Source: Pagrus major
Lineage: Eukaryota; Chordata; Actinopteri; Spariformes; Sparidae
DNA length: 64,000 nt
Assembly: GCF_040436345.1 (NCBI RefSeq)
Contig: NC_133218.1
Location: 3,713,484-3,777,483, forward strand
Direction: 5' to 3'
The position numbers were made by a program, and so were the translations under genes. Positions within the stretch are counted from its first letter, which is position 1. Every line of letters begins with the position of its first letter. This document shows, piece by piece, positions 32,995-44,989 of this stretch. The notes beneath the pieces were generated by a model. It saw only the letters and a program-made list of their open reading frames with translations, was not told the DNA's origin and searched no databases.

Positions 32995-35900
32995 CTACTG
33001 TGCTCGTCCGTAGATCCTCGTGCACACCACATCATCGGCTCCGAAGATCTGAAACGAGATTTAGTCGAAGAAGAAAAAAAATTCTGATTAGAAGTGATGT
33101 AGTTTTACTTTGTGAACACACACACACACACACACACACCAAGATGTTATAGCTTAAATACCTAAAATATCACACATTACAAACCTTTTCGAAATAGTTG
33201 AGCAAAATTCGATTTTTAATCCACACAGATACAGAAATAGGAAATAAGTCTTCTGTCTACAAGCTATTAATCCATCATAGTGTATATATATGTATGTGCA
33301 TCATCAGCACACCCTGTTCTTACCTGTCCATAACTGGTTTTCATCAAGCTTTTTATACGTTACTACTGCTACACAACCTGTCTACATTAGTTTTACATGA
33401 CTATTTTTCAATTGTCTGCCACAGTAAAATATTTATTTTTATTCTTTTTCTTTATATTTTATCCCTGTATTTCAACTTCTGCACTATTTCTGCCTTCTGA
33501 CTTGTCACTGTCGGAGGGAGCCTGAAACAATAATTCCATTGCTAATGCCAACGACTGATTCAAAGGTTGGCAGAGTTACACACATTCTTTACTCAAGTAG
33601 AAATCAAGATACTTGTGTCAAAAAAGACTCTGGTAAAAGAAGAAGTACTGATTTCAGTCTAATCAAGTAAAAGTAATAAAGTACAGGCTTTGAAATGTAC
33701 TCACAGTATAAAAGTAAAAGTATCTGCAGATACGAGACACTAACACGCCTTTTCTCCCCATTCCAGTCTCGCTCTCTGTCTGTTTCTGTCTTGTTACATC
33801 TTTTACGTATGCTGTGCGTGATATGCACTGGTAGGTCTTGTGATGTTGGGAAGACAGGGTGTGGTGACGCAAAAAAAAAAAATGGATAATTCCCCTCAAA
33901 TGAATTAAAACTAAAGAAACAAGCCGTTTGGAAAATGTAAGGGGTAGAAAGTACAGCTATTTGTGTAAATACACACCTGAAAAAAGTACAGTAATGTAAA
34001 GTATAAGTACCTTGTTACCTCCAACTTCTGCTGTGATTGTTGTGCACATGACAATTAAGACCTTAAAGAAATATAAAAGGCTGAAATAAACACATGAAGT
34101 AAGAACTCATCAGATTTTCGCTCTCAGCCACATGTATTGTTCTCCCTAAATGTCTTCAGTAACATTTCCACCACTAATTGTCTAAATGCTGGCAAACATC
34201 ATGATCTTAATTTGACTCAGCTGCCTGCTAAATGAAACAGACGCAACAAAAGCTGGTATGAAAATGAGGAAGAAACGGTGGAAGCCCCGGGTTACGGGTG
34301 GGTGCGTCCGAGTCCAAAGATTTATGGGAGTCCCAGGGGCGCAGCATTATAGCCACACATCATCATTATCTCAGGCCGTGCAGTGTGGCGGGACGGCGGA
34401 AACGGGCCGGCGCTGTGAAAAATGGAGCTGAGACGACTCCATCTGGCTCGTGGCGTGATGCCGAGGGAGACATTAACTGGAGGTAACACCAGGCTCCATT
34501 GGCATCTCTCAACAACATGATCAATGAGGCCAATTAAAGCCCACAGGAGGACACACACATATCTGAAACCACTGTTTCATCTGGCTCCGGTCCCATCATG
34601 AAGCAGCCAATCCAGGACTGAATTAATCTTTAAAAAATCAATACTTATTGGCGTGAAATGTAAAGGAAGTATATGAGATTCCTCGCGGTGGACAAGCAAA
34701 AGAGTGGTCACGCATTCTGAAACATTCATCCTCTTCCCCTTTTTACTGTAGACTCTCCATGGTCATTATAGTCCGCCCATCTTAGATCAGAGTGAGAGCA
34801 GCGAGCCACCACATGTTGTCTTCATTAAGCTCCACATCCATCCATCTCTTCCCCAAAAGAGCATAATCTCCTTGTCTGCCTGCCAGTGCCTTTTACTCAA
34901 GTTTATGTGCATTTTTGTCTCTTTACTAAGAGGTCGATGTGAAGAGTGAACTTAGATCCCTGCAGAAGAGTTTATAAACAGCAGCTAACAGAGGAGGGTC
35001 TTCACCTTGTGGTGGTGCTGCAGTCCTCTTATATTCAGCAATATTAAAACTAATGATAACTGTTTCAGCAAGTGTATGAGGGATCTCATGAGAATTACAT
35101 AAACACGCCCACATGATTAAAGATGTGATAATTGTCCCATCCTATTGACTGACGGCAGAGTCTGAACTTTGCAGTATAGCAGCTGAGCTGTCATACTGAA
35201 AAAATGTGACAAAGGAAGTACGATTAAATTAGCTAACAAAAATGTATCTTCAGTTTATTCAGTCATGAAACCAAAGAGAGTTTATTTAGTTTATTTAGGC
35301 ATTTAAAAAAACAGCCGATGAAGATCTTTCTTTTCTGATTTAATTTTCTTTCATTTTTTCAGTAAGTAACTGAAGCGTGGGCCAATACTGTGAATCTCTT
35401 TGTGAGGATTTCACAGACTGTTTCTCTGCGTCATCATTCAAATCTTAAAATCTCAACAGCACATTTAGTCAGAGAAAGTTACGTATAAATAACAGAACAT
35501 AATTAAGTACATCTGACCTCTCTTCTCACTGGCATCACATTAAAACTTGTGATCCTTTCTTTGAAAAGTGCGGTTTTTGTTTCGATGATTCAAGCCAACA
35601 TGCCAATCAGATGACAGCCTATCACTCAACAACAGAGACAGACAGTATCTTGAATAAAAACACATTTGGCCCTGCTCAAAGCTTTGCTCTCAGTTTGAAA
35701 ATGTGCATTCAGTCTAAATTACAGCCGCTCTTGAATTCTTCCCTGATTACCTCTCTGCAGAGGAGAGTGAGTCAGTAAAGAGGAGATCTCCATCAGCCAA
35801 ACTGGATGCGGCTTTGTTGTCCATCTGGCCAATAAATCCAAGCAGGCCCAGATGTTTACAGAGAGAAAACTGCTCTGTCTTAGTGATCTTGAATTGCCAG

Positions 35901-38900
35901 GAACTGGAGGAAGAAGTGTTTCTGATGGATGCAAGATCACGGAGTGCAGTCTAACAACAAAACATATGGCAGTGAAAAGTTAATTTATTCCTTTATAAAT
36001 CTCAGTTAAGTTTCCCTGTGGAGTCCCTGAGTATGTGCTGCTGCAGACTGTAACAAATAATTCACTTGTTTTCAGCCTTTTGTGTGTTTCTTTCCTTTTA
36101 TTTATGTGGAGCATGAAGCCAAAACTGAAATCAGATCAGCATCAAATGACTCAGAAAAACAAAACTTTACAGAGTCTGACTCCCAGTCGACATTTCAGAC
36201 GTTTCAGTCCTTTCCTTTAATATGACTTTCTGTTGATGTTTAGCTTTAATTTGAGGTTGAAAAATAATGAAAATAACAATCCATCATAATAATGTGCTAT
36301 CTCTCAGTTACAGAACCACACCCTCATTTCCTCAGAGAAATGGATGGTCTGTCCAGTGGGAACACAGAACATTTCATAGAAACTACGTAGTATTTTGGGA
36401 AAAAGTTGACCAGATCGTGGAACATTTTCACATCTGGTGTCACCGCCTAGTTATGGCCTCTCCCAACCATCTGTCTGGTTTCTGCGTCTGCCATGATTTC
36501 TTGCCTGATGTCAGATATGGATTCAAAAGTCTGGACCCAGGCTACATGATTCTGCTGGCACAAATTTAATTTGCTTTCTTTCCAAGAGTAAGACGAAAGG
36601 ATTGATACCACTCTGAAGATATGTATCTTGTTTAACGCAGTAAAAACTAGAGCTGCAAATGATTATTTCAGCCCCGTCGGCAGAATAAAATGTTGGCAAA
36701 CCACAGATTCTTTGAATGTGATATCACATGTAGAAACATAGATAAGACAGTTTAAAACGTACAAATTTAGATTACATGATTGTGACCTGACTGTCACAGT
36801 GGGAGGTAGAGGGAATGGATGGCATTTCAACATTTGTAAGCGTGTAACCACTGTATATTTTTACGCAACGTCAAGACATTTTCCAGCTGTGTTTGTGACA
36901 ACTGAACCAGGTATTTACAGCCAAAAGATGATCTTTTCCCTAATCCTAACCAAGCGGTTTTTGTGCCTAAACCTAGACCATAAGCACAGCGTTGTCACAA
37001 CATCATATTAAATATTCAAAAGAAAACAAACATCAAATTTATTTAAAAAATGCATGTTACAAGTTCCACGTTTATCTCGTTTAGTTTAAAAGCCGAAGAT
37101 CTTCAGTTTACTCTTATAAAGGACGAACAAAACCAGAAAATATTCACATTTTTGAAGCACAGATTAATTTTTTTCTCCACATATGCTTGAAAAACACTTT
37201 AAAGGTGCTCATAGGTGTGTTATGTCACCTTCGGACAGAGCCAGGCTAGCTGTTTCGCTGTTTTCAGTCTTTTGGTGCAGCCTATTTGAACAGGGAAGTC
37301 AGAATTTCTGAATTTTCTGTCACAAGTTTCAACTGGAACGCTCCCTGAAGTCATCACCAACCCTAACTTCAAGATCCAAAATGGCTGCCCCATGCATCAA
37401 AAATGAGGAAAAGATGTAGAATGTACTGTTTATTAGCACTTCTACCCTATTTGTGTAGTTTTAAATTGGCCGCACGCACAGTACTGTTCAACTTCAGTGT
37501 GTGGACGTGTTGCAATGGTGTTTGTAAAAGGTGAAAACCCTGTAATGTGCTGGCGTTGTTTACAACTTCCGAGGTAAATGGGACGCAGCATTTATATGCT
37601 AAACCAAGCAAAGCGGCTGCTGGCTGTAGCTTCATACTGTGAAAGAGCGAGAGTGTTATCAATCTTCTCCTCTAGGTTTAGCCAAGAATGCATACAAGCA
37701 AGTTTCGGATAGGACAGGCTGCGCAGCACTACCAGCACAACTGTGTTTAAGACAAACATTGAGGACGGTCCCTTCAGATGATCCCTTGTTTTCTGATTCT
37801 GGCAGAAAAACAGACAATGGCTCATGTGGTTAAAGACAGCGACCTCCAAATCTGACACCACATCCCACTTTGCGAAACATCCAAACATCTGTTCATTGAC
37901 CTGCTGAGAGACTTGAGATGAAAATGGAAGTCATTGTCTTCAGGCATCTTGGAGCCATGGTTTTGTAAAAGAAAACACCGAGAGGAATCAAAGGGGCGAT
38001 CCTTGAGAGACACTCATGGCTCCAGAAGTGAAAAAACCACCAAAAAGTGTGTTTATCTAAACACCATGCTCTGTATACTTGATTAATTTGAGTCTACAGC
38101 TGCATTTATGACTCTCTTTTTCATATCAGTCTACAGTAAACTTAACAAACAACTCACCAGTATGATTTCATCCCCTTTGAGTTCTCGGCTCCAGAAGGTC
38201 TTCGGGCCATTCCCGCTCAGCAGAGTCTGTTTGCAGTAAATCTTGTTTTCTGTTTCCCAAGTGGCCAAACTCTGTGGAAAAGCAGCACTTTATTCATCCC
38301 CTCAGTTTCACCTGACTCACAGGATGTCAGAGGTCAACCAAAGAGATGGACGAGAAATCAGTGGGGACCGTGTGTTTGTCTTTTATGTCTTTTGCTTGTT
38401 GTTACAGTTACAGATTTTAGAGCCACACCAAACACAATATCACAGAAAGGCCTTGAGGGAATTTCTTTTAAACTCGGACTCAAGGATGAACTGATTTGAT
38501 CTGAGTGGTCAAAGGTCAGGGTCACTGTGACCTCACAAGTTGAGCTGAGTCTTTTTGTCATAGTCGCTGTATCGATGCTTGTGGACACTTTTTCACAGGT
38601 CCTGCAGAATGATGTGTCCAAGTGCCAGGGGAAAGAATTTGTACTTGTACTGATTGAAGGTGATAAATTCAGATTTTTCTAGTGTAGACCATGTGCTGTT
38701 ATAACAGTTTAATTCATTTACCTTACACTTTCTCCCGTCCACCGTCTCCTCATTAAACTCCTCTCCGATACTGAAGTTGATCTCTGTGGTGCGGACGGTG
38801 GTAGAAGTCTTGATGTAGAAGTGCTCGCCATTCTGCTTGATCTCCACGTGGGGCTTGGATGCGGCCGTCACTGCCACCTTCCTCAGCATTGGATTCACAC

Positions 38901-40343
38901 CTGAGAACACAATACAGAGTGAGTCTAGGCTGCCCAGCCAGTGACCACGGTTCAAGACTGAGTTTCAACATTTGTAAGTGTGAAACTACTGGATATTTTT
39001 AAGGAGACCTCAGGGAAATTTTCAACCATATTTGTCGACGTAAAACCAGGTATTTTAAGCCAAACATGAACCAAGTAGTTTTGGTGCCTAAACCTAACTG
39101 AGGCGTAAGCACAAGATGAAATTTAAACTGAAGAAATGTTAAGTTGCAACATATCCATGGTATGCAGAAATGTCCATTGCCAACATTTATTCTGTCGATT
39201 GATCTTAAATAAGGCTGATGAGTCTGTTAAATAGTTAATGGATGCGATTCACAATGTCCTCATTTACAAAACCTCTCTATTGCCAAGAAGGGAAGGACAG
39301 TAAAAGGCCGTCTTTCTCCGCATTTTATAATCTGACACTTCACATTTTTTCTGTCTGCCTCTGGCGCCTGAAGGATGGTAACAAAAACCTCCTGTTTCAG
39401 TGATTAAACTTATTTACTCCAGGAATGCATAAAGGTAAAAGCTATCTATGTCACAGTGAAAAAACAACTCACTTTTTAGTTGTCCGGAGAAGATAATACA
39501 TGTAAGGAGTTGGTTTTTCATTATAAAAAACAGATCCTCCAGCAAGTGCGATTGCTATCAGCAGATGTTGCAAATATGGAGCGTGCAGTGACAAGGTGAT
39601 GAGAGGGAGGAATGCTGGTGCCGTTTGCTTTGTTTAGCTGTCCTGTAGATCATGATGGAGTCTTTTTCTCCAAATGAGCGGAAAACCTATAAACCCACTC
39701 TGTCGCACATTTACAAACAATTAGACGAGAGAACGTTTCAGTCTGTTTCCCATCCATCCTCCTCATGTGTGCTCCATCACTCAAAACGCAGCAGCAATGC
39801 ATGAGTTTGTTGCCTCGTCCCGTAATTAAAACAAGTCGTACTGGACTTTGGAGCAATCTCCTGCAACCACACTGCTGTATGAAAAACAATTAAAACAGCT
39901 AACTGCTGAAATTAGACACATTGGATCTGTGCAAATATGGTGGAAAATATAACCTTTAATTTTTGCTTTTTTTATTTAATCAAATCTTAGTTAAGTCTCC
40001 AATTTGTACATCAAGTGTGATGCATTTTGTGTAATTTGTTGTTTTTTACTATAAAAAAATGATTCCCTTAACATCAGTCAAAGCAGTCTAATATATAATG
40101 TATAATAATAGTCTAATATCTATATTCCAGGTATAGTTGTCTACAGTACAGATAATACAGTAGACCTCTATCATTTCATCCTCACTCATTTGATAACTTT
40201 GAAAATCCCTCTCTCCAAAACACATTCAAATCTTCATTAAAAAAAAAAAAGACGACAGAAAAATTTTCCTCACCCAGTGCTTTGAGCAAGTCCTCAAATT
40301 TATCGCTGCTTTTCATTTTCCAGGTGCCTTCAAAATTGGGCAT
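32995..40343 (-). CDS. crabp1: cellular retinoic acid-binding protein 1
   Basis: Four minus-strand coding exons: 40343-40274, 38900-38722 (179 bp, the usual exon-2 size of this family), 38271-38158 and 33048-32995. They splice in phase to 138 residues (human CRABP1 has 137). The protein is a cytosolic beta-barrel of the fatty-acid-binding family that holds all-trans retinoic acid and controls its delivery and breakdown. Visible signs are the [10 protein letters not shown] start, the [13 protein letters not shown] block, FWSREL (Arg112) and CTRIY (Arg132, Tyr134), which are the carboxylate-binding residues. The end reads IYGRAQ instead of the usual IYVRE. VNPMLRK and the exon-3 sequence favour CRABP1 over CRABP2. 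Which fish copy (1a or 1b) it is cannot be decided here. It is convergent with sin3a. Confidence 0.95.
33117..33140. repeat. CA microsatellite
   Basis: About twelve uninterrupted CA units lie in crabp1 intron 3. A shorter CA run at 16437-16455 lies in sin3a intron 1. Confidence 0.9.
33560..34030. repeat. AGTACTC-type teleost repeat, split copy
   Basis: TTTACTCAAGTAGAAATCAAGATACTTG at the left and AGTATAAGTACCTTGTTACCTCC at the right, with AAAAGTAATAAAGTACAGG and AAAGTAAAAGTATCTGCAG between, match the repeat at the window start. The order suggests a full-length or composite copy. It is noncoding. Confidence 0.55.
36660..37015. repeat. dispersed repeat, copy 1 (CATTTGTAAGCGTGTAACCAC)
   Basis: The part at about 36825-37000 aligns with 38965-39120: CATTTGTAAG, TATATTTTTA, ACCAGGTATTT, AGCCAAA, and GGTTTTTGTGCCTAAACCTA in the same order. 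The two copies lie 2.1 kb apart in introns 3 and 2 of crabp1, in the same direction. The left part (GTTGGCAAACCACAGATTC) is present only in this copy. Confidence 0.65.
38960..39190. repeat. dispersed repeat, copy 2 (CATTTGTAAGTGTGAAACTAC)
   Basis: This is the second copy of the 36660-37015 repeat, in crabp1 intron 2 next to exon 2. GTTTTGGTGCCTAAACCTAA is shared with copy 1. Beyond it, TTGCAACATATCCATGG and CCAACATTTATTCTG continue the repeat further than copy 1 does. Confidence 0.65.
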
Positions 40344-40560
40344 TTTTCTTATGGGGTTCTGGATGTGCTTCAGTCTTCACCTCCTGTCGTCTGTCTCCTC
40401 TGCTCCCTTTCTCCAGACTCTTTCTCTCCCTCAGTCGGTCCGTCCCTGTGCTCCCTCCTCCTCTCCTCCCTGTGTGCAGTGATCCCACAAGCAGACCAAA
40501 CCCCCTCTACCCCCTCCTCCTCCTCCTCCTCCCCCACACACTAATTACACACACATTTAC
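40344..40560 (-). promoter_or_regulatory. crabp1: crabp1 5' UTR and promoter region
   Basis: Upstream of the crabp1 ATG the minus strand is purine-rich, with a GGAGGAGGAGGAGG run (plus-strand CTCCTCCTCC at about 40510-40535) and GGGGG blocks that could bind Sp1/KLF-type factors. No TATA box or clear retinoic acid response element was seen. The start site is not determined. Confidence 0.4.
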
Positions 40561-43500
40561 AGATGCTCTCCTCCACACACACATTCTTAATGGTTTATTC
40601 TCAGTTGAGATTTCTTTTAATGACCCTGCTGAATTATGGTTCATTTGGAAGGTCTTGTAGTGTTAAAGCTCTTTAAGTATCAGTCTTGTTTTGCACAGCT
40701 TTCTCATTGGCACCCACAGCTGCAAAGAGGATTATCTACTTTTCTTTCTATATGGAGGGTTTAGGCGGTGTTTGTTCACCCAATTAAAAAAGAACATTTT
40801 CACACTTATTTCCTGTTGAATCTAGTCCCACAGACACTTTTGGGTTTATTCCTCTAGGTTTGAGATACCTGCCTCTGAGATTTCTGCCTCCACCATAATA
40901 CCATAATGGTAAATATGATTTTGCCTGCAGTGCTCAGTTAAAAAGTTAATGTAGATTCTCTGGATCTCTGTACACTAAAAACTCAAGATCGAATCCAAAT
41001 GCTCAAACAAGCATGCTGAGCCAGCATGTGGCAAAAACAAAGGAGTGTACGTCAACAATGTATCGTCAAACACCAGAAAAACATTTAAAACATCAATACG
41101 TGGGAATTCTGCATTAAAAATGTTTTAAAATGACTAACGTTGTTATATATTTGTTGCGTTGTGTACTTTCATTATCCCAAATGTTTCCACGAGTTTACTC
41201 AAGGTAACGGTGGGTTTCATTTGGTCGCCCGTTTCTACTTCTGGGATCGGAAAGTCAGCGAACAAGACTAAGCTTAACGCATATAAAACTTAATAAAATG
41301 AGCACTCACCAGAGACTCTGTTCACTGTAAGTTTCCCCTCTCCTCTCTGTAACATTGTGTTCATGAAGTAAAGTGCATTTCCCCTCCAGCTTCAGTCAGC
41401 AGCCAACATTACAGAACGTAAACACCTGAAAACTGAGGTCACGTCCCTGTATCGCTGCTGCAGTCAGATTGATAAACAGGCATGAAGATAAATCCACTTT
41501 TTAATCCCAAAAGTTTAATCTCTGAGCTCTCTTCCCGTCGGTCAGCAGCTCCAGATCAGAGCAGCCTGATGTGACTCAGAGTGTTTAGTCGTCCAGAAGG
41601 TCCGACTCTGCACCTGACTCGAATGGCGGCTCTAAGCAGCTGATCAGCAGCTCTTCCCCCAGCTCTAGACACAATGCTCGGCAAACATCTTTTGTTTTGT
41701 TTTGATAGAGACCCCCCTAGCAGCAGAAGTTACATATTGTATGTTTAAACGGGCATATTGAGTTTATTTTATATGAAATAAAATGATCAAAAACATAGAT
41801 AACTGCTAACTTCAGTTGTAAACTTGTGATTAGTCCTGGCAGTGCCAACAAAGAACTTATCTTGGTGCTGACTGTGCGTTAACAAACTGTTAGTCCTCCA
41901 TTATTGTTGTTCGTGTTTAAGACACATGCTCATTACACAAACAACACTGGGCTTGCGCAAATAGAGGTTATGTCATTGTTTCCCAAGCGCCCTGTTTGCA
42001 CGACCACACAGACAGAAACTGGAGTTTTGAAAATTCTGCACTTTAGTAGCTGGTAGCTTTAGTAGTGAGAGTTGGCATGTGAACAAGAGGGCAGAACGCA
42101 GAGGATAATGTCTGTTTTGCAAAATCCGTAATATATAAAGTATAAAGTATACATGAGAACACAACCTCAGACTGCTGGAGCCTCATTTTTGCTTCAGCTG
42201 AACTTTAGAAGACACTTTTGCATTAAGAAATGAGGAATGGATTGTTTCCCCCTCATCACTTACACTGGAATCACATTAAGAGATCATTTCATGGCTTCAA
42301 ACCACAAACTGTTCAAATATGCATCCGGGCATCCAAGTATTGTTATTAGACAAACCTCTGTCTCATCATTTCACTACTACTTTCTATGACTTCTACCTTT
42401 TATCACACACACACACACATGCACAGCTACCACCATGACATCCCATGAGAGTGAGAGGCCCTTCCTCTAACCCCGGCCAAGTCAGATTTGTTTCCTCTCT
42501 GACAGCCCTTCATCAATCTTTTTGACAAAGTGCCTCCCAGACACCGCCTGATAATTAATGTATAGAGCAGAACAGGGAGCACTCCGTCATCCCAGCACGG
42601 AGTGTCAGCTAAAAGAAAACCTCCGTCGTCTTCAGCAGGCCTCCTTGTTTGTTTCATTCATCAGTAGGTTTGTCTGTCGGTCTCTGTGTGCTTTTCTATT
42701 TTTTTTTCCCCAAAAGGGAGCGTGAACGTTTCAGTGCAGCACAGAGGGAAAGTTTGGGGATTTGTCTGTGACAAGCATGGGGCAGAAAATGTGTCTGCTG
42801 CTATCTATGACCCAGGGAATGAAAAATAGGACTGTACTGAACATTTTTATTTTATTTTTATTGCAGTAACATAAACATTTTTTTTACTTGTAACAATATG
42901 AGACAGTCTGTTGGCAGCAAATCTTGTTTAGACCCTAATGGTTTATGTTTAGATTTAGCGTTGGGTGTTAGATCAGACATTAGATTCTAAAGTTTAGTAA
43001 CTACTGTATCTGAAAAATTGAGAAAGTGTTATATATCACAATGAAATAAAGAATTGTGTCTCTTTTGTTAGATTTGAACATAAAGTGAGTTTTCAATCAC
43101 AAGAGACTGTACATGCTGTATTTCATGAACACATATATGTTCCCTTATATCTTGACAAGCTCCAGAATCCTCAAAATTGCACTGCAGGTTGAATCTTGTA
43201 TTTCACATTTAATTGCGTGAACCATCGTATTGAATGCAGGGAAGTCCTTATGATCAAACCTGCCAAAACTATCAGGACAAACACGTGATTTAAACCTGGC
43301 TGACTTTGCCTCCGTAGATCCTTTTATCTCATTACCTAACTAACATAATGAGATATGACCTCTGGTGTCAGGGTGTCACCGTCAATAAGATGTATGGACG
43401 CCCCACAGTTATGAGAACATCAAGGAAACACATTAACTTCTCCGGCCACAGAATCACATTTTCTCCTCCCAGGAGAGGACGACAGGAACAAACAATATTG

Positions 43501-43670
43501 ACATGTTGTTTTTCCTTAATGTTGCAGTCACACAAAGCCACTTTCTATAGATTTGCTGCTAAACGACAGTATAATGTTCTGAGGTAATATTTGTGTATCA
43601 AACAGTAAAATGTAATTCAAAGGTATTATCATAACTCGACTCAAAAATCAAGTTTTCTTATAAAAAGCAT
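40561..43670. other. intergenic, upstream of crabp1
   Basis: No gene was recognised. A 0.5-kb block at about 41210-41745, ending in CAGCAGAAGTTACATATTG, resembles a fish repeat. The block at 42430-42660 is of higher complexity with a GATAATTAATG word and may be conserved noncoding DNA. The rest is A/T-rich. Confidence 0.4.
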
Positions 43671-43920
43671 CTTTAAGCCCCCCCTCCTGATTACCCAGTC
43701 TCCTCTGATTGGCCAGCTCTCACACACCTGAGCCAGCGCCACTAACAAAAACAGAGCAGCTGTGCTAAATCGATTCTTACGTGCCAAACCAGCTGCGTAG
43801 TTTGGCATAAATTATACACATGGTGATGGAGTGTGATGTCACAAAGTCACAGAATCAAAGGCAAGACTACTGATGAGGTGTTTCAGGCCATGCGTTCATT
43901 TCTTGGTTATAATATTTTGC
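43670..43920. repeat. teleost repeat fragment (TTTGGCATAAATTATACACATGG)
   Basis: The order CCCCCCTCCTGATTACCCAG, TCTCCTCTGATTGGCCAG, CCAGCTGCGTAGTTTGGC, TGGTGATGGAGTGTGATGTC and GAGGTGTTTCAGGC matches, by recall, the distal part of the family seen at 32176. It is noncoding. Confidence 0.5.
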
Positions 43921-44014
43921 TAAACAAAACCTTAGAGCTCTGTCTCCAAAATGTTTGTCTGTTCATATTTCAGCGAACATCATCATTTTTTAAACACTGA
44001 ACTATTGATATCAC

Positions 44015-44793
44015 TAGGGCTGCACAATTAATTGATATTTGATCATAATTGCAATATGGCCAAAAGCAATATCCAAATCTACAGGTTTTTATCATTTACA
44101 TTTATTAATGAAGTATTGTGGTGCTACAGAGATGCCCTCACCTACAAATCATATCCTCCAAACGTGAGGCAACATGCTGATTTGGTACAGACCCCAGCAG
44201 AAATCACACCACATGAATAAACTACAATCGATTGTATTTGTTCTATGTTCTATGGCTGTAACCTAGTGTTTTATAGCACTGATCTCTTTTGTTGCATATT
44301 CTTGTTGTGTATATTGAGAACTTTGTATGTTCGATGTGAGTTTTTCTTCACTCTCTCGTCTTTGTATCCTTGAGGACTACAAATTCCCTTGATGTTTAGC
44401 CACACAGGTTCAACTCATTGACACAAGTGTTCTGCATCAAGGCTAATCAAGTGAAGCTCTTTCAACCTGTTGTACTTCAGCAGCCTCTTGCTGCCTGTTC
44501 AAGCCTTTAAGGTCTTAGACTGAAAGCTTGTGCACATTTAACAGATTTTTGCACAGGCTGAGTGTGCGGATGCTTTTTTCTGTTCTAGTTTGATGTTTTA
44601 TAGCTCCGGCACCTCAGCTAAGTTTCATACCAGGTGAGTGGTGTTTTTTTTCCTATTTTTGAATATTTTTTCACTGAAAATTAAATGCAAATTTTGCCAT
44701 TCTTTAGTACTGAAATGTTAAATCATATCACAATCACAATAAAGGTTAAAATAATTGCGTTATGATTTTCTTTGGGGATATTGTTCAGTCCTA
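44015..44793. mobile_element. hAT-type MITE (TAGGGCTGCACAAT), 779 bp
   Basis: Termini TAGGGCTGCACAATTAAT and ATATTGTTCAGTCCTA are imperfect inverted repeats. Both sides carry the identical 8 bases gatatcac (44007-44014 and 44794-44801), the duplication length of hAT elements. TTGATCATAATTGCAATATG and AAATAATTGCGTTATGATT subterminal blocks also mirror each other. The interior has no transposase. I recall this terminus from a widespread fish MITE family. Confidence 0.85.
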
Positions 44794-44989
44794 GATATCA
44801 CCTACTTCAAAAATGTACTCATCAGGCTCTGATCGGGCTCATTTAATAAGCATTTTCTGTAAAATCCTCATGTCCTCATGAGAAGACAGCACATATGCTC
44901 TTCAAATTATTTAAAATTGTAAACCTTGTAAAACACTGGTTCAATAACTTAATCTGATTGGAAAACAACAAGAAACAAAGTGACTTTAA

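Larger units (their letters stand above)
33049..38157 (-). other. crabp1: crabp1 intron 3
   Basis: This 5.1-kb intron contains a CA microsatellite (33117-33140), an AGTACTC-type repeat (about 33560-34030), two GC-richer or low-repeat blocks that may be conserved noncoding DNA (34230-34560 and 34690-34900), and a dispersed repeat (36660-37015). No exon of another gene was recognised in either strand. Confidence 0.5.
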
